Positions 1-12,125 are shown, numbered from the stretch's first letter. The stretch is 64,000 nucleotides of DNA from Symsagittifera roscoffensis (GCF_963678635.1 NC_087065.1:42161430-42225429); one strand, 5' to 3'. Notes: generated by a model not told the origin, from the letters alone. Made by a program: numbers and translations.

Positions 1-3000
1 GAAATTCCTTTTTGAGTATTAAAATTAGGTATTAAAACAAATGTTCCAATTTTTAATTCGGAGGCTGGTGTAAAACGTGAATTGATTTGTTCATTAATGT
101 TTTGTCTTTGTAATAACTTTTTTGTTATTTTTTGATAAATTTCATTGTGTTTTTTATCTCTATTTAGAATCCATTCGGTGTGTGTACCGGAGGCTAGTTT
201 AAGAATTTGTGGGTGATGAAAATGATCTTCATCGTGTGTATGTAAAGGTAGGTTATAACAAATTGAATCTTTATTTGGTTGACAATAACCTTGTGCGTTT
301 TTATGAGAATTTGCTGTAAACATTATTGGTTTGCGTGGCTTTTGGTTAAAAACCATTTCGTATGGTGACATTCCTAAAGTTGTCGTAATTTGTGAATTAT
401 ATGCTAAGGGAAATAATTTTACATCTGCTGACCATTCGGTATATTTTGTATCATTTCCGTTGATGATACATCTGAGATATTCTTGTAATGAACGGTTCAT
501 ACCTTCGACTAAGCCGTTTGTCCAAGGTGCATGAGATGTACGTGGTTTGTGTTTAATGTTATATAAATGACATATTGTGATAATTTCATTATTTATGAAT
601 TCTGTACCGTTGTCTGTAACTAAAATTTCTGGTAGTCCGAATTTTGCTATCCAGTGTTCATAGAGTGTTGTGTAAGCGTAATAAGCGTTACAATGTGGTA
701 CTGGGTTAAGTGCTACATAATGTGTAAATGCGTCAACAATTACCATAATGTAGGAGTTTCCTTCGGATGAGGGTGAAATTGGTCCTTTGGTATCAAATGA
801 GATACGATGGTTAAAGTACAAGCTTTGTCCTTTAAAATCTTGTTTTTGTGCTATTTGTTTTTGATTTGGGTAAGGTTCATTTAGTTGACATACTATACAA
901 TCGTTGCATAGTACTTTTATCCAAATTGGTGCATTTGGGAAGTAAAAATTTTGTATAAAATTTGAATATGTTTTTTCTGATCCAGAGTGTCCTTTAATAT
1001 TTTGTGTATGTGAAATATTAAAAGCTATAAGAATCATACTTAAAGGGAGACATGGAACTGTAGATTCATTCAGGTTATACTCTAAAAGGTCTGTATTTTC
1101 GTTAATTGTTGTGTTGTTAAATTTGCGAAAGTATCGGAGGAGTGTTTTGTTTCCTAGAATGGTTGAATCTGCTTTGATAGGTTTAGTTTTATATTTGTGC
1201 CATGATTTCAGTTGTCGAATTACTGGGTCAAGGTTTTGATATTGTTTCAGTGTTGAAATTGTAATTGTTTCTGTTGGAGGGAGAAAAATGTTTTCAATTT
1301 CGAATTTAGATAAGGGTATTGTATCAAGTGGGTCGTGAAGGTCAAAAACTTGATTTATTGTGTATTTTGAATCATTTGTTTGTGGTCCTGATAAATTTAT
1401 TTTATCAGTTAAATCTTCTTTTTCAATTAGTGGAAAATGGTCTTTTTTAGGTGGGTGTTGTTTTGTTCGTTTTTGTTGGGTGTTATTTTTTATCCATTGA
1501 GAATATGGGATTGGTTTGAAAGTTGATGTTCCAAGTAGATCAACTTCATAATGATTATTTTGACAATCTAAATAAAGTGGGAAATGTTGTAAATTATTTA
1601 TTTGTGATTGTTCAATATCAGTTTTTACTGCATATTTGCATTCCAATCGGGGTGATGTTTCGTTTTCTGCAAGGTAGAATTTTATGTTTTTGGGTATTTC
1701 AACTGTGGTTTTTCGTGTAAGTAATTCAGGTGGTGTATTTCGACTTAAGGTGTCTGGTAATGCAAGATTTTTTCCTGCAGTCCAAACTATATGTAAGTTT
1801 GGAAATTTCATTAGAATTAGTTGAAATCTGTAAACTCGGTGGTTTGGGTTAGATTTTTGTGTAAAGAGAAAGATGATTGGTTTATGGTCTGTGAATAGAA
1901 CTGTGGGATGTTTTGATCCAAGTATCAGAAATTCATATTCTGTCAGTGTATATATTATGGCTGTACATTCTCTCATTAGAGTTGAGAGTCGTAGCTCTGC
2001 TTGAGTGAATAATCGAGAATTTGCTGATATGAGGTTCATTTTATTTGTACCATTATGTGATTGTAATAGTGCTGCGCCGATGCCAAAGTTCGAAGCATCG
2101 CACATTGCATAAAATGGTTGATTTGAATCTGGAATTGTGTTTGAAATTTGTTCAGTTAAAAGTTTCTTTATTTCTTCAAATCGTGTTTGATGTTCTGTGT
2201 TCCATTCAAAATTATTTTGTTGTCTAAGGATGTTATAAAATGGTCGTAGATATAATTGCATTTTATAAACATATTTACTTAAAAAGTTTAACATTCCAAG
2301 AAATTCTTGGATTTTCTTTTTATTTGTTGGTGGTTGAAGTTTTTGAATTGCGTCAATGCGTGATTTCAATGGAGTGATTGTTTTTCTTTCTATATTATGT
2401 CCTAAGAATTTAACTCTTGTCAAAAAGAAGTGTGATTTATCGGGGGCGGCCTTCAGATTTTCGTTCTGAAGTATTTGGTGATATTTTTCTAAAACATTGA
2501 ACATCTCGTCTTTTGTTTGTGATTGCATAAAAACATCGTCTAAATAGGTGATTGCGTTTTTGTTGAGTATTAGTGGTCTAAAAATTTTGCTCATAAAAGC
2601 TGAAAATGCTGCTGGTCCTATGGATATTCCATAGAATAAGCGGTTGAATTCATATTGTTGGTTTCCGATAACAAATTGTGTTAAACGTCGTGATTGTTCA
2701 TCTAGTGGCATTTGATTGTATGCACTATTCATATCGGCGGTTGTAAAGTATTTGCCGTTTATTTTTGTTAAAATAACTTGTATTGGTTCAATGGGCCAAT
2801 TACATTTTGATTTATCTATAAGTGAATTGAGGTATCTAGCATCGAGATCGATTTTTAATGATTCTCCTTTAGCTAGAATGATAACGGGGTTGATAAATGT
2901 GTTGCCTTTTGGTTGTTCTTCTTTGTTTACTGGTGATATAATGTTGTATTGTTCTAAAATGTCGAGTAATCTGTTCACTTTATCATGTAAGTGAATTGGT

Positions 3001-6000
3001 ACTTTACTTGCTCTCTGTTTTTTGAAAACTGCGTCTGGTTTTAACGGGAGATGTAGTGATGAACTGATTTTTCCAACATCGAATTTTGATGTTGCATAGA
3101 CTGATGAATATTTAATTAGCTGTTTGGCTAATTTTTCGAATTCGTCTTGTGTTATTTGTGAATGTTGGAAATTAAACATTGTTAAAAATTTTTGTTGGTC
3201 CTCTGTGTAGTTACTTATGTTGAATGTAGGTTTGAAATATGGAGTTTTTGTGAAATAATCCGTATTTCTGTTTTCGTTACTTATTATATTATTTATAGAT
3301 AATTCTTCATTAAGAATTGTAGATTGGCAAATATCTAGTAATTGGAGTATATTATTTACGCGATAGGCTTTTTCGTGTATTGGTGATATTGTAGCGTTGG
3401 TTTCACAATATCCTAAAAGTCCTAAAGGTAATGTTACTTGGTAAGGTGTGTTGTTATAGACATGTAAGGAAATGATATCGGAATTCGAATTTTTCAAATA
3501 TTTTATGGATGAGATTGTGATTTTGAAAAATTTGTGAATAGGTTTGAATTCAAATTCTGACATATAAAATTTTTGTTTGTTTTGTTCTTTATCATATTGG
3601 TGAACTTGTTTGATTGAAAAATTATAGATATTTCCTGATAGTGGTTTTAGGTGTTTTCTTTGTTGGTTAAATATCGGGTAGAATTTTGAAAAGAATGGTG
3701 GTTGTTTATTTAATCTTTGAAAAAATGTTAAGGATGTTTCTTTTGTTTTTGTATATTTATCTTTGATTAATATTTTACTATTTAGTATGTTAATTGTTGG
3801 TATATACTTCGAAATAAATGGTATTCCAATGATATTATATTTAATGTCAGTGATATGGAATATTTGTTTAAATGGCTTATTTAAAATTTTGCTTTGTTCC
3901 ATTGTTCTGGTGGGGAGGAGAAATAATTGGATTTTTCCGTAGTTTATCAATGTTGATCCTTGTGCTGTTGCTAACTTACTGGAGGTTTCAAGAGGTGTTA
4001 GCTTTGGGTGTAAAGTTTTTATTTCATTCCATGTGGGGATGTTTATTATGTTTGATTCTGCTCCTGAATCAATTAAAAAATCTATTTCAAGGTCTGGTGG
4101 TTGAAATTCTTTATTTCTTGGGCTTTCTAAGAGAAATGGTATTGTCCAAATTTTTTCTTTGGGTTGTTCTTTTTGTATATTTTGATAAATGTGGTTTGTA
4201 TTCAAGCATTTTGTTTTGGTATTTTTATTGGTTTGATTTGTAGTGTTAATCTCATTTGTTTCTTGCGTCGTTGGTGTGGAATTTATGGGTGTAGTGTAAT
4301 AATTTTGAAGAAATTCTGATTGATTTTCATATATGTGTGATGAAAAGGGTTGTTCATATATGACAGATTCATAGTCATTTTCGACTTTTATCATATTGAT
4401 AGAAAGAGTGTTTTCAGTATCACTTTCTGAATCTGATGATGTACAGTTTATTTGATTGAGTTGTAACGTATCAGTTACTGTGTCATCAATACCTGGAGGG
4501 TCTGATGTTGTTTCTGGATTAGATTGTACTTGATTGATTTGTCTTTGATGTTTAGGTGTACTACTTCTGTGGCGATTATTAGAATTATTATAGTTATTAT
4601 TATTCCGGTGTGGTGATTGGGAATAATTTCTATAACGGTTATTATAACTTGAGTGTCGATTTTGTGAATTATTTCGCGATCTGTTTTGGTAATTATTGTT
4701 TGGTCTGTTATAGTTCGATCTATTATATGAGTTATTCCTTGATTGATTGTTCGGGTAATTCTGGTTTCGGTTGTTTGAATAACTTCTATTTCGATTATAG
4801 GAGTAGTTTCTATTCCTATTGTATGATGAATTTCGTGATTGGTTGTTTGGATAGTAGTTATTTCTTGATTGGGAATTAGATCTAGAAACAAATCGTTGTG
4901 TAATTGAATTTGATCTGGAGTAGTTATTTCGACTATTTGGTCTATTGTAGTGATTTTGTGATGAATTATTCGTGTTTCTTCGTTCTGGTGATCTTCCTCT
5001 ATAACTTGAGTTATATGGTGATTGATTTCTTGTATAATTTGTATTGTTCGGGAGTGGTTTTCCTGAACTGTTGTTGCTGTAGACTGTTTTGTTCGGTAGA
5101 TTTTGATCTTTTTTCATGTATTGATAGAATGATTTATTTGGTTCTTTATATTTTTGAGGTTTATTTTGATTGTCTTGCTGTTTTTGTCTACATTCGGAAA
5201 TACTATGTCCGTATCGTCGGCAATAATTACACCATTTTTTGAAAGATGGTTTGCCTTTAAAGTTTGGGTTCTTTTCGTAAATATTGAGTATTTCAGTGAT
5301 TTTTTCAACGAGGTCTGTCTCTGATTCCTGTATATTATTAATATTAGTGGGAGTCGTTTCAATTCTGTTAACGTATTGTAATTTCAGATTTTCCGTTTCT
5401 TCTAGTTTCATCGTGATTTCTGCTTGTTCTAATTTGTCTACTAGTTTTCGAAAATCTAAATCGGGTTCTCGAATTGAAGAAGGATGGGATGCTCTCTTTT
5501 TTATTGCTATTTTCCTTAATTGTGGTGTTAAGGTCATCATTAAGATTTCTGTCATCTTTGTGTTTTTATAGTCGTGTGTATTTAATGAATATGCTTTTCG
5601 AACTAGTGTTTCGATTCGTACTGCTATTTGCTTGATGGTTTCGTTTGGTAATCTGCGAATTTCATTACATAAAACTCTTTGTTGTTGTTTGTTTCTTTCG
5701 GAGTCAAACATTTTTGAAAAATCCTGTGTAAACCTTTTCCAGTTTGATTTTATTTCTAGAGGTAGTACCGAAAACCATTTTTGGGCTGCGCCATCTAAGG
5801 TTGTTTGTATTAACGCTGTGCGTCGATGTATCCAATTTTGATGTAGTGGCGTATTAATTGGTTCAGGTCCAATATTTAAAATCAGGTTTGCTGTTACTGC
5901 ATTTAAATAATCTTCTACAGAGTATTCAGGGTCTGTTCCTGTGAAAACCATTAAAGGTTTGTTTGATGTTATTGATGATCCACCCATAAGGTATGGATTC

Positions 6001-6908
6001 ATTGTCATTTGTAATGATTCTGCTGCATTTGGCATTTGAGAAAAATTTGAAAGTTGGTTTCTTGTTATTTCATGTTGTTGGAGATAATATGGGAGTGGTA
6101 TTTCATTTTGCATTTGTGATGCTTGATACGAGTGTGCAGTCATTTGATTTTGTTGTTGAATTGGTTGAAAAGATTGTGTATTAATTAGATTTTGTTGTTG
6201 AATTGGTTGTTGATGTTGTGCATCTATTGGTTGTGGAGAAAAATTTCTATGATTTGTACGTGTTCTCTGTATTCCTTGTCTACGATATTCTTGAGTATTT
6301 GGTGCAAATATATCTGGTTGTAAGAAATCATCATCTGAGGATAAATAATCCATTTGATAAGATGTCTGTTTTTTATTTTTATTTTGTTGAAAAAATGGGT
6401 AATTTTCACTGTGATCCTGTGGAGGATTTGTTTGGAAATTTATTGAATTAGGTTGGGTCATTGGGTTATCCCAATTTCGAGATCTTGTATATTGGTTAAA
6501 ATTTCTTTGTGGTTGGTTATATGTTTTTGATGGATGTGTATAATTATAATTATGGTCTGCAAAGTTGTTTCTAGTGAATGTTTTGCGTGTTTTTGATGGT
6601 ATTGTCATGGGTCTGTATGTTTGGTAATCCATATGTGAATATTTAGGAGCAACCGAAGGTTTAACGGTTGATTGTAAGGTTACCTGTGTTTGTGAAGGAT
6701 TTGTATTTCTTGGTGTTGTTAAATTTGGGCGTATTGGTGAAATACTTTGTTGTGTAGTTGTTGTGTGTACAATTTCTTCATTTATGAAGTGTGATGGTGT
6801 CTGGATATCTTGTTGAGTAAGATTCCTAGTTCCATTGAGGTTTTCATTGTGTATGACTGTAGAGTTTAAACTATTATTTTGTAAAATCGGGCAAAAATGT
6901 ATTATAGT
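1..6908 (-). mobile_element. Ty3/Gypsy-type gag-pol ORF, open off the left edge
   Basis: A single reading frame is open on the minus strand from just after a stop at 6909-6911 to base 1, about 2,300 codons. Its first in-frame ATG is at 6632. In order it encodes a Q/N-rich N-terminus, a gag capsid-like region (about 5960-5400), a CCHC zinc knuckle (5190-5234, CX2CX4HX4C), an N/R/S/Y-rich tail (about 4570-5070), an aspartic protease with DSG (4053-4070), reverse transcriptase with YLDD (2532-2549), RNase H (MCDAS at 2091-2105) and integrase. The integrase shows a zinc-binding region near 1000-900 and catalytic residues at 792-794 (D), 612-614 (D) and 504-506 (E), giving D-59-D-35-E. Protease-RT-RNaseH-integrase order is that of Ty3/Gypsy (Metaviridae). 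No stop or frameshift lies inside the visible part, so this copy may be recent. The 3' end and 3' LTR are outside the window, so age and boundaries cannot be measured. Confidence 0.93.
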
Positions 6909-7755
6909 TTAATGGTGTTGCATCAATGGTTAATGGTATTACTTTTACATAATCTCTTATGTAAGATATCGTACTTATTGCTTGACTTGAGATTGATTGT
7001 GGGAAGCTTATAAATGCGGGATGAGACCATTCGGGGTCCCAAACATAATCTGATTGTTCTGTGATAGCGGTATCATCGTTCGAGTTTTGGGGTCTAAAAT
7101 TTTTTCTTGCTTGTGCAATTAAATCAATATTGTGTGTGAAATAATCTATTATGAACCATGCCAAAATTTTTTGTAGATCGTGTTTTGTATGTTGTGAAAC
7201 GTCGTCTTTCGTGAAATTTTCTTTAATGATGTTTAAATAACTAGAGAGTAGTGTGATTTCATGTCGTACTCTTAAATGTTTAGATGTTTCTGTCGGTGAG
7301 ACATTTGTTATTGGGATTTCGTTTTCTAATATCGAAATATAACTATATATTATTGCGAAAACTTCATTGGTGAATATGGAGTTTGCTCTTTGTGAGTTAT
7401 GATATTGGATGCTTTTTATATATTCTGAAAAAACTTTTGAAAATTCTAAATCAAGATCGTCTGTTTGGATTGTATATTTTCTATTATTATGGTTTGGTGA
7501 GGTGAATTCTATGGAGTAGATTCCATACTGTTGTGTTATGTTGCATATATCTTTTAAGTAGTGGTCTATGATTTGTCTTTTGATTTTTACATCTGGGAAC
7601 TCTGTTTTACATGGACTGATTCCGGGTTCAAATAAATTTAATAGTAAATTTTTGCAAAATATATGCTGTCCTCTATCAGTGGGTGCATCTACTATAAAGG
7701 GGAAAATATCATCATCATCTGGACTTTCTTCACCTGGGGTGTGCGTTGAGCTCAT
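6874..7755 (-). CDS. 293-aa ORF upstream of Gypsy gag-pol, unknown function
   Basis: An ATG at 7753-7755 opens 293 codons ending in TAA at 6874-6876. The protein is mildly acidic at the N-terminus (run of D/E near residues 9-16) and otherwise looks folded, with many aromatic and hydrophobic residues and predicted-helical stretches. I see no zinc knuckle, protease or other motif I can name. It overlaps the preceding 155-codon ORF by 26 bases and overlaps the gag-pol frame by about 33 bases, with gag-pol in the +1 frame relative to it. The tight overlaps and shared orientation suggest it belongs to the element. It could be an extra structural protein, a separately expressed N-terminal gag piece, or an accessory gene. 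Because the capsid-like region and zinc knuckle lie in the next ORF, a plain gag assignment does not fit well. Confidence 0.75.
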   Translation of the reverse strand: MSSTHTPGEESPDDDDIFPFIVDAPTDRGQHIFCKNLLLNLFEPGISPCKTEFPDVKIKRQIIDHYLKDICNITQQYGIYSIEFTSPNHNNRKYTIQTDDLDLEFSKVFSEYIKSIQYHNSQRANSIFTNEVFAIIYSYISILENEIPITNVSPTETSKHLRVRHEITLLSSYLNIIKENFTKDDVSQHTKHDLQKILAWFIIDYFTHNIDLIAQARKNFRPQNSNDDTAITEQSDYVWDPEWSHPAFISFPQSISSQAISTISYIRDYVKVIPLTIDATPLNYNTFLPDFTK

Positions 7756-8197
7756 TTTTTCGTTCGATGACTGTTAATATGTAATTATTAATGTGTCGAA
7801 TTGGTTGATTCCAATTGTATAAATGTACTGGTTTGTGTTTATACTGCTTTTTTATTCTTCTTTTTCCTCTTTTTGATGAATTTGAAGTTGTTTCTGAGTC
7901 AGAAAAATATAATTGATCGTAAAGTGGGCAATTTTTATCTATTGATTCTTTAAGTTTGTAAAGTTCGTCTAAACTGTTGGTTTCTGATTCTGAAAATGCG
8001 TTTCGATTTTTTGAAAATCTTTTTCGTGTTATTTGTCTTTGTTTCGTTATTATTTTTCTTTTTAGTGTTTGTCGTTTTGTTCGAATGTATCCAACTGTTT
8101 GTGTATGAGGTGTGATTACAAGGTCGTATTTTTTGTTATCTATTTCACAATTGTGTAAAACGATTGTTTGTTTATTTCCTAGGTTTTTAAATGACAT
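7730..8197 (-). CDS. 155-aa basic ORF, first ORF of the Gypsy element
   Basis: ATG at 8195-8197, 155 codons, stop near 7730. The middle (residues about 38-68) is very rich in K and R, followed by an S/E/D-rich stretch and a second basic cluster (RGKRRIKK, near residue 111). This charge pattern is like small nucleic-acid-binding or nuclear-localising proteins, but no family is recognised. It sits first in a series of three overlapping minus-strand ORFs leading into gag-pol. The 26-base overlap with the next ORF puts the downstream ATG inside this ORF, compatible with leaky scanning or reinitiation. No counterpart is part of the standard Ty3/Gypsy layout. It could be an accessory gene or, less likely, host sequence captured by the element. 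Confidence 0.65.
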   Translation of the reverse strand: MSFKNLGNKQTIVLHNCEIDNKKYDLVITPHTQTVGYIRTKRQTLKRKIITKQRQITRKRFSKNRNAFSESETNSLDELYKLKESIDKNCPLYDQLYFSDSETTSNSSKRGKRRIKKQYKHKPVHLYNWNQPIRHINNYILTVIERKNELNAHPR

Positions 8198-9760
8198 AAG
8201 GTTTAGGATGACGGATGCAAAAGGTTGTTAAATGATTTCTATTTTCTTAAACTGTTAGTTCTTACGATTTTTTGGTTAGCTTAACCTGGGTCTATTTGTT
8301 CAGGGTTGGAGAGAAAAGTATATCGATTCCGAAGAATGATTTTTTACTTTCTCGTGGCTAGTATAAGTTAAGGTGTTAACTTACTTAATCTTACTTAGGG
8401 GTAGTGATTGTGTTCAAGGGTTGGAGAATAGTAAATCGATCCACAAGGTTCAGGTATAATTAGAACGCGAGTAGTTCGTTAGATACTATTTTAAACTTAC
8501 TAAGTCTAAGATTTATCCTGGTTCTGGTAAGAGGGGGGGTCAAGTGAAGGATGAATAACCGAAGTTCTTCACTGTTTATCCTAATTTGAATGATTAGTTT
8601 TGTTTAAAAATTTCTATTAGTCTTAGGTCTTTAGAAAGGGTTGGGTAGTGAATCGACGTTTGAGGTCGTTAGACACTAATTAAGTGGGTGGGGGAGAACA
8701 AAGTTGTTCTGTTTGATCCAAGGATAAGCCTTGATGATCAAATTTGAAATTTAATTAAGTAGAAAATGATTTAAGATCCAAGGATAAGCCTTGATGATCT
8801 GATTTTAAAATTAAGTGAATTTAAGTTTAAAATGATTTAAATTTGTGTAAAGAAAAGATTTATTATTTTTATGATATTAGTGAGCTTATGAATGCTGTTA
8901 TGTTTAGGCGATGAAGCTGGAACAACAGGATGATTTATAATTACTAATCATTTATTGTCATGCTACTAATTTTTATTTTTATTTTTCAATAAATATTTTT
9001 CAAACATGTTTTGTATATTACTGCAGAATTTTAGGAAAACGATCTTAGATCTTTTTATCAATCGTTATTGTATATTAATAATTTTGTTTAGCGCCTGAAA
9101 TGATTTTGAAGATTGACTTCAAAATTTTATGTTTGCAAATGAAAATCTAAATTCATTGCTAGTAGTATTCTAAATATAAAAGTTTGTTCTGGTTTTTGCC
9201 TAACTATCATATAGCTATATGGCAAGTTTCTACTTTGTCGTATGTCGTCTCTGGTTCGAGGTCTTCTTCCAATTCCGGGTAGTTCTGTTATGGTTCGGAA
9301 TATTGGCTCTGATCTATTGAGTCGTAGAGACATTTCGATTAAATTATTGTCGTATAACATTTTTTAAATGTTTTTGTCTAATTTCTAGTCTATTTTGGTT
9401 AATTCTAAGCTATTAAGGTCTTGTTCGAGACTTATGGTCGCACCAGATGAGTTAGGACCGAGTTGGTTAACTCATAGAGTAATTTCGGATAGGGTACACC
9501 GTCTGCTCGTCACGCTATCTTATTTTCGGCCGGATAGATTCGTGCAACTTCTTAGTCTAATACCGATCCTAATCTTACTCTTATACTATCTAGTCTCAGG
9601 TTGTTTAACTAGTCTCTGCTAGGCTCAATAGATCTAGGGTATACTGGTTTATTGCGGCTGCTGAAGTGCTCGGGAGAGTCCAACTAATTTCTAAGTTAAA
9701 TTCAAATCTCTCTGGTGCTGAAATTACAAGTAACTTCAGCACTTACAAATAAGTGGGTTG
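8198..9760 (-). mobile_element. Non-coding leader and presumed 5' LTR zone of the Gypsy element
   Basis: This stretch lies directly upstream of the first element ORF. It lacks a convincing gene and should contain the leader, primer-binding site and 5' LTR. Three degenerate copies of a block with AGGGTTGG followed by an ATCGAT-like core lie near 8302, 8414 and 8636. Two 25-bp blocks 60 bp apart (8715-8739 and 8775-8799) are identical. An AATAAA is present on the minus strand near 9648-9653. I could not define TG/CA LTR ends or a tRNA primer site because the partner LTR is off-window. A 77-codon minus ORF at 9127-9360 has no recognisable content. Confidence 0.45.
8715..8799. repeat. 60-bp-period direct repeat in the Gypsy leader
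   Basis: The 25-bp block at 8715-8739 recurs exactly at 8775-8799, with related AT-rich sequence between. Each block contains an imperfect stem, CAAGG and CCTTG around ATAAG. Confidence 0.8.
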
Positions 9761-10128
9761 TTAGTTAGATGGATCATGATTGGTTAATATTAAATACTTT
9801 ACATTGGTAAAATATCTAATTTATCCAATCATAAAATGTAGTTTAGATCAGGTTCCATTTCGTAAAACAATGATGAAAAATCATGTGCAGGATGATTTTA
9901 ATGCTATTCATTTGCCTTTTTCACGGAACCATTTTATATATTAAGACAGTTTTTGAAAAAAAAATCGAAATCCAGGATTTGGTACATTTAGAGCAAATCG
10001 ACCAGTGGACAAAGTTCTGGATTAGCTTGCCAATAATTAATGTCGTCGAAAAAGTGCCTATGAGATACTGTGTACAGGGTTATGCGTGTAAGGGTCAAAA
10101 TCCTGGGAAAGGGGTAGATCATCCAAAA

Positions 10129-10401
10129 TTATGAATGACCAAAATCATTCATGGCTAACCCGTTAATTTGCTGTTGCATTTTGGCAAACTGCTCCATGAA
10201 CTCATTTTTAAACATGTCGAGCTGTCTGTTAGCCATTTGGGCGGCAGCTCCTTCCGAGCTGTTCTGCCGTCCTGCTCCTGTAGATGAGAACTCCATTTGG
10301 TCACGGATTGAGCGCATGTCTTCACGCATGTCTTTCAGAGCTGACTCTTGAGTTAATTTTTCACGCTCTAGGGATCTTATCGTGTCGTATAAATTGTCCA
10401 T
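10129..10401 (-). CDS. 90-aa coiled-coil ORF, possibly one exon
   Basis: ATG at 10399-10401, stop at 10129-10131. The first 40 residues are strongly charged and heptad-like (LEREKLTQESALKDMRED), followed by a G/A/S-rich linker and a second helix rich in Q and M (FAKMQQQING). This is the composition of a dimeric coiled-coil protein. The ATG is preceded within three bases by a pyrimidine-rich AG (TTTTTAG), so the ATG may lie near the start of a spliced exon. I do not recognise a family; it could be a small host protein, one exon of a larger gene, or a gag-like relic. No neighbouring exon is evident within 2 kb. Confidence 0.4.
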   Translation of the reverse strand: MDNLYDTIRSLEREKLTQESALKDMREDMRSIRDQMEFSSTGAGRQNSSEGAAAQMANRQLDMFKNEFMEQFAKMQQQINGLAMNDFGHS

Positions 10402-10882
10402 TTTCTAAAAAGATTAAATTAGGTTGTCCATTTTATTTCTCAGAACTTTAAAGAAACCTTAATGACTGTTTTTGCGTTTTTGAGAATTTTTTGTAGGTTT
10501 AAATTAGCGAATTGCATTTTTCTAGTCGCCTGAACACCCCCTTTAAAAAATTCTACATTGGCGTGAAAAGATGCTTTTCCAAGGTTAAGACTTGACTAAA
10601 AAAGGATAGATTGATCCTAAATGGAATTGATCATTTCAAACTTCAAATGGATATCGTAAAATAGTACAAAACGGTAAAATAGAACCCTTTGAAAAACTTA
10701 ACCCCCTCGTCCCTGGCTAGCTACTTCTAAAGTCTTATCCAAAAAATAATTAAGAAAACTGCACATTAAATTTTCCAATCATTTAAAATCAATGCTAACT
10801 CTTTGTTGTGAGTCCACCTTCTGTTTGAGCATGGTGCTCTGTCCAAAGTTCTCTCTGTCTTCGTACCTACAAAACAAACAAT

Positions 10883-11400
10883 ACTGCTCGTATCAGGGCG
10901 AAGCCCTGAATGTTCCGACTGCTTTTGAAGGTTTATGGAGCAATGTAAATTAAATGTAAGAAAAAAAACTAAACTATTTTTTTCTAAAATTTGAAATTTT
11001 TTAAATGAAAATCATCCCCCCACACGCCATACAAAGTGCAAAAGGATAGATTTTGCTCCTTGTAACAAACCAATTATGGCGAAAAAGCTGTTTTTAGCCA
11101 ATTTGGAACGATTTCTAAGACGGATTACCTCTCAGCTTACGCGTGAATAGCGCAAAATATATCTTTAATGGCAATCTTTAAACCCCCATAACTAAACAAA
11201 AAATGATCACAGGTGAAATATCTTTTCAAATTTGAGCTCAGGACAACAATACTTTTCGAATGGTTTTGAAAATTCCGTCAAAAATGGCTAGTTAAAAACT
11301 CGAAACTTGTCTGAAGAAATAAAAACCCACCCCGAGCACAAATATTCCTTTACTTTTGTATCGTAAAACGGAACAAAAACAAGCTGTTTTTTTGTTAGAG
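10883..11400 (+). repeat. Hairpin-ended repeat, copy 1
   Basis: It starts ACTGCTCGTAT, then a 7-bp stem with a GAA loop (TCAGGGCGAAGCCCTGA), then GTTCCGACT. It ends about 500 bp later near a GGAAC element, the inverse of GTTCC. The interior (from about 11020) is shared with copies 2 and 3. No ORF is present, so it would be a non-autonomous element. Confidence 0.75.
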
Positions 11401-11493
11401 TTCCAATTGTATGAACTGCTGAAAATATTGTCTGAATTTCTCAGATGCAAAAGCCAATAACAAATTTTGAACGAGCTTATAAGTGATAACAAG

Positions 11494-12016
11494 ACTGCTC
11501 GTATCAGGGCGAAGCCCCGAATGTTCCGACTGCCTTTTGAGGTTTATGGAGCAATAAAAGTATAAAAAATTAAATGTAATAAATTAAAAAGAAACTTTTT
11601 TTTCTAAAATTTTTTATGGAAATCATCTCCCCACACGCCATACAAAGTACAAAAGGATAGATTTTGCTCCTTGTAACAAACCAATTATGGCGAATAAGCT
11701 TCTTTTAACCAATTTGGAACGATTTTTAAGACGGATTAACTCTCCGCTTACGCGTTAATAGCGCGAAAGATATCGCGCGTTAATTGTCCCAAATTGGCCA
11801 AAATGGCAATCTTTAAACCCCCGAAACTTTACGAAAAATGATCACAGGTGATATATCTTTTCAAATTTGAGCTCAAGACAACAATACCTTTCGAATGATA
11901 TAAAAAAAATCCGTCAAAAAATGGCTAGTTAAAAAATCGAAATTTGTCTGAAGAAACAAAAACCCCACCCCGAGCACAAATATTCCGTTATTTTCGTATC
12001 GAAAGTCGGAACAATA
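11494..12016 (+). repeat. Hairpin-ended repeat, copy 2
   Basis: Same layout as copy 1, clearly alignable across nearly its whole length, ending with GTCGGAAC near 12006-12013. The terminal GTTCCGAC at the start and GTCGGAAC at the end form a short inverted repeat. Confidence 0.8.
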
Positions 12017-12125
12017 AAGTAAACAAAATTTTAGAATTACGCAGTGTGTCAGTTTTTGTTCAGCTAAAAAAAATGTTAATCATTGTTCTAAATTAAAATC
12101 CTGTTTTTCTTGAGAATGTAAGCCA

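Noticed and set aside
4475-5362. Minus-strand ORFs at 4475-4891 and 5114-5362
   Set aside because: They lie in a different frame from gag-pol, over the low-complexity N/R/S-rich tail, and have biased I/T composition from frame-shifted repeats.
331-6451. Many plus-strand ORFs of 60-120 codons across the first 6.5 kb
   Set aside because: They are antisense shadows of the minus-strand Gypsy gag-pol, whose frame is open and carries all expected motifs.
8715-8799. CRISPR-like short repeats
   Set aside because: Only two copies and in an animal retroelement leader.
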